DNA of 64,000 bases, taken from contig DASSEV010000053.1 in NCBI GenBank assembly GCA_035695105.1, positions 39,151-103,150 on the forward strand, read 5' to 3'. Source of the DNA: JAICYJ01 sp035695105. GTDB taxonomy: Bacteria > Actinomycetota > Thermoleophilia > Gaiellales > JAICJC01. Made by a program: the position numbers and the translations under genes. The notes under the pieces were generated by a model. That model did not search any database and was not told the DNA's origin. It was given only the letters and a program-made list of their open reading frames with translations. Shown piece after piece: positions 41,474 to 49,810 of this stretch. Every line of letters starts with the position of its first letter. Position 1 is the stretch's first letter.

Positions 41474-42382
41474 ATGCGGGTCTTGATCATGCAGGATGTG
41501 TCGCTCGCCGGGCTGGCCGAGCTCGAGGGGTTCGAGCTCGTGCGCGGCTCGGATCCCGCCGGCTGCGAGGGCGCCGTCTGCTATCTGCTCGATCGGATCG
41601 ACGATGACTTCCTGGCGACGCCCGGCCTGCGAGGCCTGGCGACCGTCTCGGTTGGCCTCGATCACATCGACCTGGCCGCCGCCGAGCGCCACGGCATCCC
41701 GGTCGCCTACACGCCGGACGTGCTGACCGAGGCGACCGCCGACCTCACCTTCGCCTTGCTGCTCGGCGCCGCGCGCAGGTTGGGGGAAGGGGAGCGCTAC
41801 CTCCGAGCCGGGCGCTGGACGACGTGGAGCTTCGACCTGCTGCTCGGCACCGACGTGCATGGCAAGACGCTCGGCATCATCGGCCCCGGCCGCATCGGCC
41901 GTGCCGTCGCCCGCCGGGCGGAGGGGTTTGCGATGCGGGTGCTGTTCGCCGGACGCGACGCGGCGGAGCTCGACCGCGTGCTGGCCGAGTCCGACTTCAT
42001 CGCCGTCACGGTGCCGCTCGCGGCCGACACGCGCCACATGATCGGGGCAGACGAGCTGGCGCGGATGAAGCCCGGGGCCATCCTCGTCAACACCAGCAGG
42101 GGCCCCGTGGTGGACGAGCAGGCGCTCGCGGCCTCGCTGAAGTCCGGCCACCTGGGGGGCGCGGGCCTTGACGTGTTCGAGCACGAGCCGCAGGTGCATC
42201 CCGATCTGCTGGAGTGCGAGAACGCGCTGCTCGTCCCGCACATCGGCTCTGCCACGAGGGAGACGCGCGACGGCATGGCACGCCTAGCGTGCCGGGGCCT
42301 GGCGCAGATCCTGCGCGGGGAGCGCCCGCCCAACCTGGCGAACCCGCAGGTGTGGCCGATGGAGGCGGCCGCCCAGCAATGA
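41474..42382 (+). CDS. D-2-hydroxyacid dehydrogenase (glyoxylate reductase-like)
   Basis: A 302-aa NAD(P)-dependent dehydrogenase. NAD motif GIIGPGRIGRAVARRA, catalytic Arg in VNTSRGPVVDEQAL, Glu in GLDVFEHEPQ and His in LVPHIGSAT are present. Overall like glyoxylate/hydroxypyruvate reductase. The ATG has GGGGAGG upstream. Its stop overlaps the RidA gene start (ATGA), so 2-oxoacid or enamine metabolism is likely shared between the two. Confidence 0.88.
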   Translation: MRVLIMQDVSLAGLAELEGFELVRGSDPAGCEGAVCYLLDRIDDDFLATPGLRGLATVSVGLDHIDLAAAERHGIPVAYTPDVLTEATADLTFALLLGAARRLGEGERYLRAGRWTTWSFDLLLGTDVHGKTLGIIGPGRIGRAVARRAEGFAMRVLFAGRDAAELDRVLAESDFIAVTVPLAADTRHMIGADELARMKPGAILVNTSRGPVVDEQALAASLKSGHLGGAGLDVFEHEPQVHPDLLECENALLVPHIGSATRETRDGMARLACRGLAQILRGERPPNLANPQVWPMEAAAQQ

Positions 42383-42771
42383 GCCGGGAGCCCGTGAACG
42401 TCGACGTCGACGCGCTGGGGCCGTACTCGCCGGCGGTCGTGGCAGAGGGGCGGTTCGTGTACGTCTCGGGGCAGGGCGCGATCCGCGCCGGCCGCTACGA
42501 GGGCGGCAGCGTTGCCGACGAGACGCGGTTGGCGATCGACAACCTGTTCACGATCCTGGCGGCGGCCGGGTGCTCGCCCGCCGACGTGGTGCGCTGCGGC
42601 GTCTACCTCACGGACATGGCCTGGTTCGACCAGATGAACGCGGCGTACATGGAGCTGTTCCCCGAGCCGCGCCCGGCCCGCACGACGATCGGCGTTGCTT
42701 CGCTGCCCGGCGGGATCCGCGTCGAGATCGACTGCGTGGCAGTGCTTCCCAGGGATCAGGCTTCAGCCTGA
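42379..42771 (+). CDS. RidA-family enamine/imine deaminase
   Basis: A 130-aa YjgF/YER057c/UK114 protein: GPYSPAVVAEGRFVYVSGQGAI at the N-terminus, DMAWFDQMNAAYMELFPEPRPARTTIGVASLPGGIRVEIDCVAVLP at the C-terminus. The Arg in PARTT is the residue that binds the substrate carboxylate in deaminating RidA members. It hydrolyses reactive 2-aminoacrylate-type imines. Coupled to the dehydrogenase gene before it. Confidence 0.88.
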   Translation: MSREPVNVDVDALGPYSPAVVAEGRFVYVSGQGAIRAGRYEGGSVADETRLAIDNLFTILAAAGCSPADVVRCGVYLTDMAWFDQMNAAYMELFPEPRPARTTIGVASLPGGIRVEIDCVAVLPRDQASA

Positions 42772-42801
42772 CCCGCTCGGGTCTGACTACGCGCCGGCCG
42801 C

Positions 42802-43392
42802 TCAGCTCGCCGCCGGCGGGTCGTCGCCGGTCGGCTTGAAGAGGTCGCGGACGCCGCTTCGCTGCGGCCGCTCGACTGTCACCTGCAGCGGCTGGTCGAG
42901 CTTGTCGACGACGCCGTCGACGCCGCTTCGCACCTGCTCGACCATCGCGGAGACGGTCGCCACGTCCTGGCGCAGCGCGGCCATGCCGGTTGAGATCAGA
43001 TCCACCACCAGCTCGAGGTCCTCGACACGCCCCAGCCGCTCGGCCAGCAGGTCGCGGTTGACCTGCTCGACCTGGCGTGACAGGCCGCGCAGCAGCTCGC
43101 GCAGCTCCTCGGCCTGCCGGGTGTCCGGGTGGGCGGAGAGCGCACGCTCGACGGCGCGCTCGACGCGTGCCGGCAGGCTCTCCTCGAGTGCTGCGGCGGT
43201 CGACCGCAGCTCGTCGACGTGGGTCTCGGCGCGGGCCAGGATGGTGCGCAGGTCGGGCATCGCGGGCCGGTCGTCGGCCGCCTGGTCGGCCGGCCCCTCG
43301 GCGCCCTCGCCGCGGGCCCGGGCGCGCAGCTCCTGAATGCGGCGGTAGAGCTGGGCCTCGGCCTCTTCCATCGGCGTGCGACCGGTCTCCAT
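42802..43392 (-). CDS. Coiled-coil protein, unknown function
   Basis: A 196-aa acidic protein, almost entirely helical with heptad-like Leu/Val spacing (TILARAETHVDELRSTAAALEESLPARVERAVERAL; LLRGLSRQVEQVNRDLLAERLGRVEDLELVVDLI). No membrane segment or catalytic motif. METG start chosen; TAGACT on the minus strand lies 8 nt upstream. Divergent from the FHA gene; polymer or scaffold roles are possible. Confidence 0.55.
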   Translation of the reverse strand: METGRTPMEEAEAQLYRRIQELRARARGEGAEGPADQAADDRPAMPDLRTILARAETHVDELRSTAAALEESLPARVERAVERALSAHPDTRQAEELRELLRGLSRQVEQVNRDLLAERLGRVEDLELVVDLISTGMAALRQDVATVSAMVEQVRSGVDGVVDKLDQPLQVTVERPQRSGVRDLFKPTGDDPPAAS

Positions 43393-43400
43393 CGCCGCCC

Positions 43401-43436
43401 AGTCTACTCCGCCACGTCCGGGCGCGTTGGTACGCT
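43401..43436. promoter_or_regulatory. Back-to-back promoters for the coiled-coil and FHA genes
   Basis: TAGACT on the minus strand (43401-43406) serves the coiled-coil gene; TACGCT on the plus strand (43431-43436) serves the FHA gene, which has a normal leader with GGGAGG. The two -10 elements are only 24 bp apart, so the -35 boxes overlap and the promoters may exclude each other. Confidence 0.4.
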
Positions 43437-43460
43437 CGGCGCAGTCTTTGGGAGGTCGAG

Positions 43461-43841
43461 ATGCACGCACACGACGACGACGTCAGCTACACCCGGATCA
43501 TCGATCCCGCCCCGGCGGGCGAGGATCTGGCGGCGCCGCCGCGCGGCGATCGGCCCGCCCTGGTCTGGCGGCCACGGCTGGGGGATGACCAGACCTACAC
43601 GCTGGACGGCAGGCTGACCCGCCTCGGCCGCCACGACGAGAACGACGTGGTGCTGGCCGGCCCGACGGTATCCGCGCGCCACGCCACCGTGCGCGTCGAG
43701 CCCGTGGGCGTGGTGCTCGAGGACGAGGGCAGCCTCAACGGCACGTTCGTCAATGGCGAGCGGATCGAGCAGCGGCTGCTGGAGGAGGGCGACCGGATCC
43801 AGATCGGCCCGCACTTGCTCCTGTTCGTCCCGGCCGCTTAG
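43461..43841 (+). CDS. FHA-domain protein
   Basis: A 126-aa protein; residues about 40-125 are a forkhead-associated phosphothreonine-binding domain with LTRLGRHDENDVVLAG, SARHATVRVE and DEGSLNGTFVNGERI: the Gly-Arg, Ser-x-x-His and Asn ligands are intact. The N-terminal 35 residues contain YTRIIDP, and Thr14 there could be a phospho-site that the domain itself recognises, as in GarA. GarA-type metabolic regulation or a secretion-linked role are options. Confidence 0.82.
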   Translation: MHAHDDDVSYTRIIDPAPAGEDLAAPPRGDRPALVWRPRLGDDQTYTLDGRLTRLGRHDENDVVLAGPTVSARHATVRVEPVGVVLEDEGSLNGTFVNGERIEQRLLEEGDRIQIGPHLLLFVPAA

Positions 43842-44293
43842 GGATCCGTGTACTGCAGCTCAGACCAGGACGGCACCGGGGCCAGTTCGACGAGCGGCAC
43901 CTGGTCGCTCGGCATCCGGTACGCGAAGCTGCCCGACCCCTCGTCGAACGAGACGTCCAGCAGGCCGGCCTTGACGCGATGATCGAGCCAGGCCCCCCGA
44001 AACACCAGCTTGCGCACCCAGTAGGTGAGCGTTTCGGGGTGGAGCTCGTCCAGCTCCCGGGCGCAGTCCTGGAGGTGCTCCCCGAGGGCGCTGCGCGGCT
44101 CGGAGACGCGGCCGGTGGCGGCCAGCTCGACGAGATCGTCCGCCTCTTCATCGCCGAGGTCGCGTGGTGGGACGAGCTCCAGCCGGACGGCGGCTGCAAC
44201 CACGCGCTGCGTGAAGTCGGTGCGCGAGAAGGCGTAGCGGTAGTCGAGGAACTCGACCACGAAGTCGTCCCCGGAGTGGTAGTCCGCGTCCAC
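43838..44293 (-). CDS. Conserved-looking protein of unknown function
   Basis: About 151 aa from GTG at 44293 (MDADYHSGDD...), acidic with aromatic residues; no motif I can name. TACAAT on the minus strand lies 8 nt before the GTG, which supports this start over longer frames that run antisense to the DUF192 gene. Its end overlaps the FHA gene end by 4 nt. Confidence 0.5.
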   Translation of the reverse strand: MDADYHSGDDFVVEFLDYRYAFSRTDFTQRVVAAAVRLELVPPRDLGDEEADDLVELAATGRVSEPRSALGEHLQDCARELDELHPETLTYWVRKLVFRGAWLDHRVKAGLLDVSFDEGSGSFAYRMPSDQVPLVELAPVPSWSELQYTDP

Positions 44294-44308
44294 GGGACGG
44301 AATTGTAG

Positions 44309-44650
44309 GTGCCTCGGATCCGCCTCGAACGCGGGCCGGTGGTGTGCGAGCACGGCGTGCTGGCGACCAGCTCGTGGACGCGCACCAAGGGCCTGCTCGG
44401 GCGGTCGAGCCTGGGCGACGACGAGGGCCTGTGGATCCAGCCGACCAGCTCGATCCACATGTGGTTCATGCGGTTTGCGATCGACGTGATCTGGGCGGCC
44501 GAGGACGGCCGCGTGCTGAAGGTGGTCGAGAACCTGAAGCCGTGGCGGATGAGCTTCTGCCGCGGCGCGAAGGTGGCGCTCGAGCTCCCGGTCGGCGCGA
44601 TCCCGCGCAGCGGCGCCGACGTGGGGGACTACCTTGTCATCGAGCGGTAG
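44309..44650 (+). CDS. DUF192 family protein
   Basis: A 113-aa protein with the DUF192 signature: TRTKGLLGRSSLGDDEGLWIQPTSSIHMWFMRFAIDVIW and WRMSFCRGAKVALELPVGAIPRSGADVGD. Small beta-barrel found alone in many bacteria and near Tad pilus or secretion genes in some; function unknown. GTG start, 15 nt from the divergent neighbour's start. Confidence 0.85.
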   Translation: MPRIRLERGPVVCEHGVLATSSWTRTKGLLGRSSLGDDEGLWIQPTSSIHMWFMRFAIDVIWAAEDGRVLKVVENLKPWRMSFCRGAKVALELPVGAIPRSGADVGDYLVIER

Positions 44651-44653
44651 CGC

Positions 44654-45004
44654 CTAGGAGGGCGTCTCCCAGACCGCCCACTCCTCGGCCAGCCGGCCGT
44701 CGTGCCAGCGGCTGACGTTGATACCGACAAGGATCAGCGGCTGCCCCGTGTCGGGGTGTGTTGCGGTGGCCCGCACCCGCGACGCGAGGTGCTCGCCGTC
44801 GCCGAACTGGTGGTCGACGGCGAACCTCACGTCGGGCATCCGCGCACGGTAGGCCGTGATGGCTTCGGCGAGGGCCGCCGCGTCGCGGTCCAGCGACCCG
44901 AGATGGCCCCGGTACTGCTCCGCCAGGACCGACGGCAGGTCGTCGACCGGCGCCTCACCGTTCCAGACGGCGAGGTAGCGGGCGAAGGCGTCCGGCGCCT
45001 CCAT
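44654..45004 (-). CDS. SnoaL/NTF2-like protein
   Basis: A 116-aa cone-shaped NTF2-like protein: FARYLAVWNGEAPVDDLPSVLAEQYRGH, then RARMPDVRFAVDHQFGDGEHLASRVRATATH and ILVGINVSRWHDGRLAEEWAVWET. Members include polyketide cyclases, isomerases and many unassigned proteins. No catalytic triad can be assigned. Confidence 0.75.
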   Translation of the reverse strand: MEAPDAFARYLAVWNGEAPVDDLPSVLAEQYRGHLGSLDRDAAALAEAITAYRARMPDVRFAVDHQFGDGEHLASRVRATATHPDTGQPLILVGINVSRWHDGRLAEEWAVWETPS

Positions 45005-45015
45005 CCCGACGGCTC

Positions 45016-45438
45016 TCAGGCTCCGAGCGCCTGCTTGATCTTCGCGATCTCGGCGGCCTCCGCCTCATCGCCGCCCTTGGCCGCGGCCGAGACCGACTGG
45101 GCCACGTCGACGACGAAGTTCTTGTAGGCGTCGAGCTCGTCGGGGGCCTTCTGCTGGAGCGTGGCGACGGCGCCCTGCAGCGCGGCCATCGTCTCGTGCT
45201 CGACCTCGGTCGGGTTGTCACGGACGCTGAAGCCGGTGCCCTTCTCGCCGGCCAGGTCGCGGATCAGCAGGCTGTCGCTGCGCTGGTGCGCCTCGGCCAG
45301 GTGCTTCGCGAGCGCCTTTGCCTCCTTGAAGCTGTCCCAGAATCCACGATCGCTCATCGCAACGAGCATGCCGGCACCCGTCACGCCGGTATGCAGCTGG
45401 TCCCATTCGCTCTCGCTGAAGTCGGTCTTGGTCGCCAT
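45016..45438 (-). CDS. Small helical stress-type protein, unknown function
   Basis: A 140-aa acidic helical protein (MATKTDFSESEWDQLHTGVTGAGMLVAMSD...). The text 'FSESEWDQLHTGVTGAGMLVAMSDRGFWDSFKEA' recurs in actinobacterial proteins of no known function. AGGAGG before the ATG gives a confident start. Directly upstream is the long regulatory gap before the pilus operon. Confidence 0.6.
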   Translation of the reverse strand: MATKTDFSESEWDQLHTGVTGAGMLVAMSDRGFWDSFKEAKALAKHLAEAHQRSDSLLIRDLAGEKGTGFSVRDNPTEVEHETMAALQGAVATLQQKAPDELDAYKNFVVDVAQSVSAAAKGGDEAEAAEIAKIKQALGA

Positions 45439-45731
45439 GTCGCCTCCTGTCGGGAACGGCCGGATGGTACGGCGGAGGGTACCCCGGTGTCTCATCCCGG
45501 CGGCGGCATCCAGGGCTTGGCGTAGAGAAGTCGCTGTCGCGCGGACGGATTTCCGTTTTCAGAACAGAAATCGGAGAAAAGTGCAACAAATCCTGTGACA
45601 GGCCTTCCAATCCACCGGTTTGTGACCTAGGATGCGGAATGTGCCCATCGGCGGCGGGCGTATCGGACAACCCCCGCCGGATGGGCTGACGCCCACCCCC
45701 CGCGATCCGGCCGACCCAAGGAGCCATCACC
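45439..45731. promoter_or_regulatory. Promoter region of the two-component/pilus operon
   Basis: A 293-bp gap without genes. It contains GATTTCCGTT (45548-45557) / AACAGAAATC (45563-45572), a nine-of-ten inverted repeat with a 5-bp spacer, and CCTGTGACAGG (45592-45602), a perfect 5-1-5 inverted repeat. Local AT content rises here. AGGAG stands before the response regulator ATG. The repeats are candidates for autoregulation by the encoded response regulator. Confidence 0.45.
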
Positions 45732-46439
45732 ATGGCCGGATCGACCGTGCTCGTCGTCGACGACGAGCCCCGCATCGTGGAGTTTCTCGAGGAGAACCTG
45801 CGGGCGGACGACTACTCCGTGCTCACCGCCTCGGACGGCGAGCAGGCGATCGAGCTGCTGTCGCGCTCTCGCCCCGACATGATGCTGCTGGACGTGGTGC
45901 TTCCGGGCATCAGCGGCATCGACGTGTGCCGGCGGGTACGAGCTGGAGACGTCGTCAACGACCCGTGGGATCCGCACCTCCCGATCATCATGCTGAGCGC
46001 CAAGGCCGAGCACACCGACCGCGTGCGCGGGCTGTCGCGCGGCGCTGACGACTACGTCACGAAGCCCTTCCACTATCCGGAGCTGCTCGCCCGCATCTCG
46101 GCGCTGTTGAAGCGCGCGAACCGGACCGACGACCGGCACAAGCTCGTGGTCGGCGAGCTGGTCGTGAACACCCTCTCCAAGGAGGTCACCCTGGGCGGGG
46201 TGGCCGTGCACCTGTCGGTGAAGGAGTTCCAGCTACTCTCGACGCTGGCCGCGCAGCCTGAGCGGGTGTTCTCGAAGCAGGAGCTGCTCCAGCAGGTGTG
46301 GGGCTTCAAGTCGCCCGGCCGGACCCGCACGCTGGACTCGCACGCCAGCAGGCTCCGCCAGAAGCTCGGGCAGTGCTCCGACAGGTCGTGGATCGTCAAC
46401 ACCTGGGGCCACGGCTACCGGGTCTGCTCGCCTGAATGA
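45732..46439 (+). CDS. OmpR/PhoB-type response regulator
   Basis: A 235-aa regulator. Receiver domain (about 5-125) with VVDDEP, phospho-acceptor Asp in MLLDVVLPG, SAK and DYVTKPF; then an OmpR-type winged-helix domain with LSVKEFQLLSTLAAQPERVFSKQELLQQVWGF and RTLDSHASRLRQKL..WIVNTWGHGYR. The kinase gene overlaps the stop (ATGA), and the pilus genes follow without a gap, so it probably controls pilus expression. Confidence 0.92.
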   Translation: MAGSTVLVVDDEPRIVEFLEENLRADDYSVLTASDGEQAIELLSRSRPDMMLLDVVLPGISGIDVCRRVRAGDVVNDPWDPHLPIIMLSAKAEHTDRVRGLSRGADDYVTKPFHYPELLARISALLKRANRTDDRHKLVVGELVVNTLSKEVTLGGVAVHLSVKEFQLLSTLAAQPERVFSKQELLQQVWGFKSPGRTRTLDSHASRLRQKLGQCSDRSWIVNTWGHGYRVCSPE

Positions 46440-47428
46440 CCTCCACGTCGTACTGGCTCCGGCTGGCGGCGCCGTTCGCGGCGATCGTGGCGATCGTCGT
46501 CGCGGCCGCCTCGCTCCGCAACGACCCCGAGGGCCTGGTGGTCGTCGCGGGCGTTGCGCTCGCGGCGACGATGGTGACCAGCGCCGTCCAGGCCCGCCGG
46601 GTCGTGTCGCTCGTGCACGACGTGGGCGCCTTCGCGGACCGGCTCGCGGCAGGCGAGTACGACGCGAGGGTGAGCCCGGCTGGAATCCCGGAGATCGACG
46701 CGCTCGCCCACAGCGTGAACGGGATGGCGGACCGTCTGGCGCGTGAGGGCCACGCACGCGCCAGCTTCATCGGGAAGGTGTCACACGAGCTGCGGACACC
46801 GCTGACGGTGATCAAGGGCTACGTGTACACCCTCCAGCGCGGCGAGGACGACCCGACCAAGGCCGCGAAGCTGGAGGTGATCAACGGCGAGTGCGAGCGA
46901 CTTGCCTACCTCGTCGAGGATCTGCTCGAGCTGTCACGGGCGCAGGCAGGTGAGCTCCGCATCTCGGCCGACACCTTCCCGTTGCGGGACTGTGTCGAGG
47001 AGGTGGCCGAGCGTCTGCGCGGGATCGCCGCCGAGCGAAACGTCTCGATCGATGTCTGCTGGGCCTGCAACGGCTCGCTCGTGATGGGCGACGAGAACCG
47101 GATTCGACAGGTCTTCGCCAACCTCCTGACCAACGGCATCAAGTACGCGCCGCCCGGCACCGCCGTGCGCGTCGAGACCGAGGCAGCGGGCGACCGGATC
47201 GAGGTGTCCGTATGTGACGCCGGCCGCGGGATCGCCCCGGACGCGCTGCCGCACGTCTTCGACGAGTTCTACCAGGCGCCGGACGGCTCGCTGCCGGGTG
47301 CGGGCCTGGGACTGGCGGTGGCTCGAGAACTGGTCGAGGCGCACGGCGGCGAGCTGCGGGTCTCGAGCGAGATCGGTGAGGGGACGCGCTTCACCGTGGC
47401 GCTGCCGGGATGGGAGGAACGGGCGTGA
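46436..47428 (+). CDS. Membrane sensor histidine kinase
   Basis: A 330-aa kinase: two N-terminal membrane helices (about 8-26 and 32-52) with almost no external loop, HAMP region (AFADRLAAGEYDARVSPAGIPEIDALAHSVNGMADRLARE), HisKA with phospho-His in KVSHELRTPLTVIKGY, and HATPase_c with N-box NLLTNGIKYAP, G1 DAGRGIAP, G2 GAGLGLAVA. Lack of an extracellular domain suggests sensing in or at the membrane. Coupled to the response regulator before and the zinc-ribbon gene after (GTGA). Confidence 0.9.
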   Translation: MTSTSYWLRLAAPFAAIVAIVVAAASLRNDPEGLVVVAGVALAATMVTSAVQARRVVSLVHDVGAFADRLAAGEYDARVSPAGIPEIDALAHSVNGMADRLAREGHARASFIGKVSHELRTPLTVIKGYVYTLQRGEDDPTKAAKLEVINGECERLAYLVEDLLELSRAQAGELRISADTFPLRDCVEEVAERLRGIAAERNVSIDVCWACNGSLVMGDENRIRQVFANLLTNGIKYAPPGTAVRVETEAAGDRIEVSVCDAGRGIAPDALPHVFDEFYQAPDGSLPGAGLGLAVARELVEAHGGELRVSSEIGEGTRFTVALPGWEERA

Positions 47429-48174
47429 GCCTCGCGCAGCACGAGCGCCGGCTTCGCCTTGCGCACGCAGCACAGCGGCCCGCCGTCGCCGTTGTCATGG
47501 CAGACGAGGGCGGGCCCCGAGCTGATGTGGAGACCCTGATGCTCGTGCGGCCGGGAGACGCGGCCCCGCCGGCCGGCCGTCCCGGCGCGCGCCGGATCGC
47601 CGTGCAGCTGGCAGTCCCGGGCCTGGCGATCCGCTACCTCGAGCGCCTACTGGAGCAGGCGGCGGCTACCGGGTGGGAGCTGGAATGCATGGCCGCCTTC
47701 GCCGCCGAGCTCGAGCGCCGCTGCGCCTACCTGCTTGCAGGCGGCGGCCGCCTGCCAATCCAACCGCGCGCCGGAGCATCACGCCGGCGCCGATCGCAGG
47801 CAGCCCTGTGGCACGCGGGCGGCTGGGTCGCCGGCGCACGCCCCGAGCACCTTGCCGTTCGGCTCGTCGCCGGCGCTCGTGCGCGCGACGATGCGCTGCT
47901 GGCAGCGTCGTCCGGCACGCTGCAGGGGCGCTGCGCGCGCAAGCTCACCGCGCAGCTCGAGCAAGAAGGGGTCACGATCCGTAACGCCGGCGCCCGCGCG
48001 GTCGCCCGAAGCGGCGGTGCGTGGGCCATCGAGGTGCTTGCCGTGCCGCGTCTCACCGCGGAGCACCTCGGTGCCCTTCGCGAGCGGTTCGCCGGCGCGC
48101 CTCGATGCGAGTGGTGCGGCCTCCCGGTGATCGGCGCCGCCTGTCGTCGGTGTGCGTCGGGAGTGCTGCGATGA
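47425..48174 (+). CDS. Unknown protein with C-terminal zinc ribbon, in the pilus operon
   Basis: A 249-aa basic, Ala/Arg-rich soluble protein. The C-terminus has CEWCGLPVIGAACRRC, a CxxC...CxxC zinc ribbon. The central region (RRIAVQLAVPGLAIRYLERLLEQAAATGWELECMAAFAAELERRCAYLL) is helical. No family recognised. Start and stop overlap the kinase and CpaB-like genes by 4 nt, so it is made with the Tad machinery. It may be a lineage-specific assembly or regulatory part. Confidence 0.6.
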   Translation: MSLAQHERRLRLAHAAQRPAVAVVMADEGGPRADVETLMLVRPGDAAPPAGRPGARRIAVQLAVPGLAIRYLERLLEQAAATGWELECMAAFAAELERRCAYLLAGGGRLPIQPRAGASRRRRSQAALWHAGGWVAGARPEHLAVRLVAGARARDDALLAASSGTLQGRCARKLTAQLEQEGVTIRNAGARAVARSGGAWAIEVLAVPRLTAEHLGALRERFAGAPRCEWCGLPVIGAACRRCASGVLR

Positions 48175-48752
48175 GCCGCCATCGCAGGCGAAGCCTCGTC
48201 TACGGTGCTGTCGCGCTCGGGTTCCTGCTGGCTGCATTCCTGATGGGGGGAGGACACCGTGCGCCAACGGTGACCATGCGCCAGGTCGTGCAGCTCCGCC
48301 GGCCCCTTACAGCAGGCCAGCGCATCACCGCGGCCGATCTCAGCACCCTGGAGATCCCAGCGGCCTGGGCCGATCCGCACCAGCTGAATGACCCGTCCGC
48401 GGCCATCGGCCGCCCGGTGGCGGTCGAGCTGCCGGCGGGCTCTCCGCTGATGGATGCCGAGCTGGCGGCGGAGGCGCCGCCGTCGGCGACCCGTGACGTG
48501 ACTCTGCGCCTCGACGATGCTGCGGGGTTGCCGCTCGATCCGCCCGACGGCCTGGCGGCGGACCTGTACCTGGTCGAGGCCGGACGTCCGCCGAGCGTCT
48601 CGCTCATCCTTCGCGGCGCCTTCGTCGTCGCCACCAGCCGCTCCGACGGCGTCACCACCGCCACGGTGCGTGTGGAGCCGGTGGATGTCCCGGCCCTGAT
48701 CGAAGCGGAAAGCCGGGGCAGCCTGCGGCTCGTCGGCAGGGGCGGGACATGA
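48171..48752 (+). CDS. CpaB/RcpC-like SAF-domain protein
   Basis: A 193-aa protein with one N-terminal membrane helix (about 9-25) and a SAF domain: RRPLTAGQRITAADLSTLEIPAAW and AIGRPVAVELPAGSPLMDAEL. CpaB/RcpC proteins link pilus assembly to the cell wall or outer layers; short forms of this kind occur in Gram-positive tad loci. Overlaps its neighbours on both sides by 4 nt. Confidence 0.8.
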   Translation: MSRHRRRSLVYGAVALGFLLAAFLMGGGHRAPTVTMRQVVQLRRPLTAGQRITAADLSTLEIPAAWADPHQLNDPSAAIGRPVAVELPAGSPLMDAELAAEAPPSATRDVTLRLDDAAGLPLDPPDGLAADLYLVEAGRPPSVSLILRGAFVVATSRSDGVTTATVRVEPVDVPALIEAESRGSLRLVGRGGT

Positions 48753-49810
48753 CCGCGGACCGCCGCTGCCTGGTGATCGGGGCGGACGCCGCCGTCAGCG
48801 CCTCGGTGACGGCGGTCATCGGGGCGACGCAGGGCCTGACGCTGGCAGGCGTGCTCGAGCCGGCCACAGCGCTCTCGGGGGTGCGGCCGGCATGCGACGC
48901 GGTGCTCGTCTGCGACGGCCCGGGTCAGCCGGCGCTCGAGCTCGGCGGTGCGCTGATTCGGGGAGGCGTGGAACGGCCGGTGATCCTGCTCAGCAGGACG
49001 GTCGACCTCGGCACCTACCGCGCTGCGCTCGCGCTCGGGGCGCGTGGACTGCTCGCACTTCCACCCGACCCCGCGGAGCTTCGGACGGCGGTTGGGGATG
49101 CGGCCGCGGCGCCCGTGGCACGAGAGGCGCACTCCGGCGGATCCGGTCGCGCGGTCGTCGTATGTGGAGCGAAGGGCGGATGTGGCACCAGCTCCGTGGC
49201 ATTGGCGATCGCGATTCCGGATCGGGGGATGCTGATCGACCTCGCGGGCGGGTTCGACGATGTCGCCGTGCGCCTCGGATGTGCACCTCCGCGGACGCTC
49301 GCCGACATCGCCGGACTCGGTGACGCGCTTGGCGCCGAAGCGCTGCGATCGCTGGCGGCGCGCCATCCGTCTGGTCTTCGGCTGATCGCAAGGGCAGAGG
49401 GGCCGGCCGCTCACACGGTCGTGACGCCGACCCTAGGGCGCGCGCTCGTGCGTGAGGGGCGCCTGGCGTCGCGGCTGGTGGTGCTGGACACCGGCGTTGC
49501 GGGCGCGGACATCTGCGCATCGGTGGCCCAGCCCGCCGACCGCGTGCTCGTGACCACCACGCCGGATACGCGCTGCGTGGACTGCGCTGCTCGCGCAGTC
49601 TCCTGGCTCGAGGGCGCGGGCGTGCCGGCCCAGTCGATCGGCCTCGTCGTCAACCGATGGTCGAAGTGGGAGGACCTGACGCTCCGGGGGATCGAGCGAC
49701 GTGCCGGCGCCCCGCTGCTGGCGGTCGTCAGGGAGGGCGAGCTCGCCGGGCCGCTGCCCCGGCCACCCGCCTCGCTGCTCACGTTGGCGGGAGATCCCCA
49801 GAGCGCATGA
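48749..49810 (+). CDS. CpaE/TadZ-like pilus localisation ATPase
   Basis: A 353-aa protein with an N-terminal atypical receiver-like domain (about 1-115, lacking the phospho-Asp set) and a MinD/ParA ATPase domain with the deviant Walker A GAKGGCGTSSVALAI. This is the TadZ/CpaE layout, which places the pilus machine at a cell pole. Signature Lys of the deviant P-loop is present. Coupled by ATGA overlaps to the CpaB-like and CpaF genes. Confidence 0.85.
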   Translation: MTADRRCLVIGADAAVSASVTAVIGATQGLTLAGVLEPATALSGVRPACDAVLVCDGPGQPALELGGALIRGGVERPVILLSRTVDLGTYRAALALGARGLLALPPDPAELRTAVGDAAAAPVAREAHSGGSGRAVVVCGAKGGCGTSSVALAIAIPDRGMLIDLAGGFDDVAVRLGCAPPRTLADIAGLGDALGAEALRSLAARHPSGLRLIARAEGPAAHTVVTPTLGRALVREGRLASRLVVLDTGVAGADICASVAQPADRVLVTTTPDTRCVDCAARAVSWLEGAGVPAQSIGLVVNRWSKWEDLTLRGIERRAGAPLLAVVREGELAGPLPRPPASLLTLAGDPQSA

